NCBI GenBank assembly: GCA_017547865.1
Contig: JAFYOA010000316.1
Coordinates: 1 to 5,611, forward strand
Source of the DNA: Clostridia bacterium
GTDB taxonomy: Bacteria > Bacillota_A > Clostridia > Oscillospirales > Acutalibacteraceae
DNA length: 5,611 bases
Direction: 5' to 3'
Positions 5,595 through 5,611 of this stretch are shown here, piece after piece. A program made the translations under genes and the position numbers. The notes beneath the pieces are model-generated. The model was given only the letters and a program-made list of their open reading frames with translations, searched no databases and had not been told where the DNA came from. Within the stretch, counting starts at the first letter, position 1. Every line of letters starts with the position of its first letter.

Positions 5595-5611
5595 CCAAAA
5601 TGCAAAAAATA

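Overview
The window reads as a moderately GC-rich, gut-type Firmicute chromosome. Consensus -35/-10 promoters, strong Shine-Dalgarno sites, short hairpin-plus-T-tract terminators and a clostridial-style short zinc ribbon point to class Clostridia. An Oscillospiraceae/Ruminococcaceae member near Faecalibacterium or Gemmiger is my best guess, but it rests on protein style and codon use, with no database search. There is no rRNA, tRNA, CRISPR array, insertion sequence or phage gene.

Layout: (1) bases 1-186 are the tail of a multi-spanning membrane protein, most likely a MATE transporter, followed by a terminator. (2) 377-1753 is a complete MATE-family efflux protein with its own extended -10 promoter and terminator. 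(3) 1875-3500 is a two-gene operon of tandemly duplicated metallo-beta-lactamase-fold hydrolases with one promoter and one terminator. (4) 3669-5090 is a 473-residue single-pass membrane protein with its own strong promoter. It has an N-terminal zinc ribbon, a Pro/Ala/Glu/Val-rich 43-residue tandem repeat, a Lys-rich stretch, one membrane helix, a coiled coil and a C-terminal His/Cys motif that looks like a second metal site. (5) 5191-5535 is a small PadR-type regulator on the minus strand, convergent with the previous gene and with its own terminator.

The units are separately transcribed, so the window looks like neighbouring small transcription units and not one pathway. Export (MATE), hydrolysis (MBL) and PadR regulation could be linked, because PadR proteins often control efflux genes, but nothing in the sequence ties them together. 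The most distinctive item is the double-ended, probably metal-binding membrane protein at 3669-5090. Next are the paralogous hydrolases, which have a sharply uneven divergence profile and a 0-versus-8 cysteine difference.
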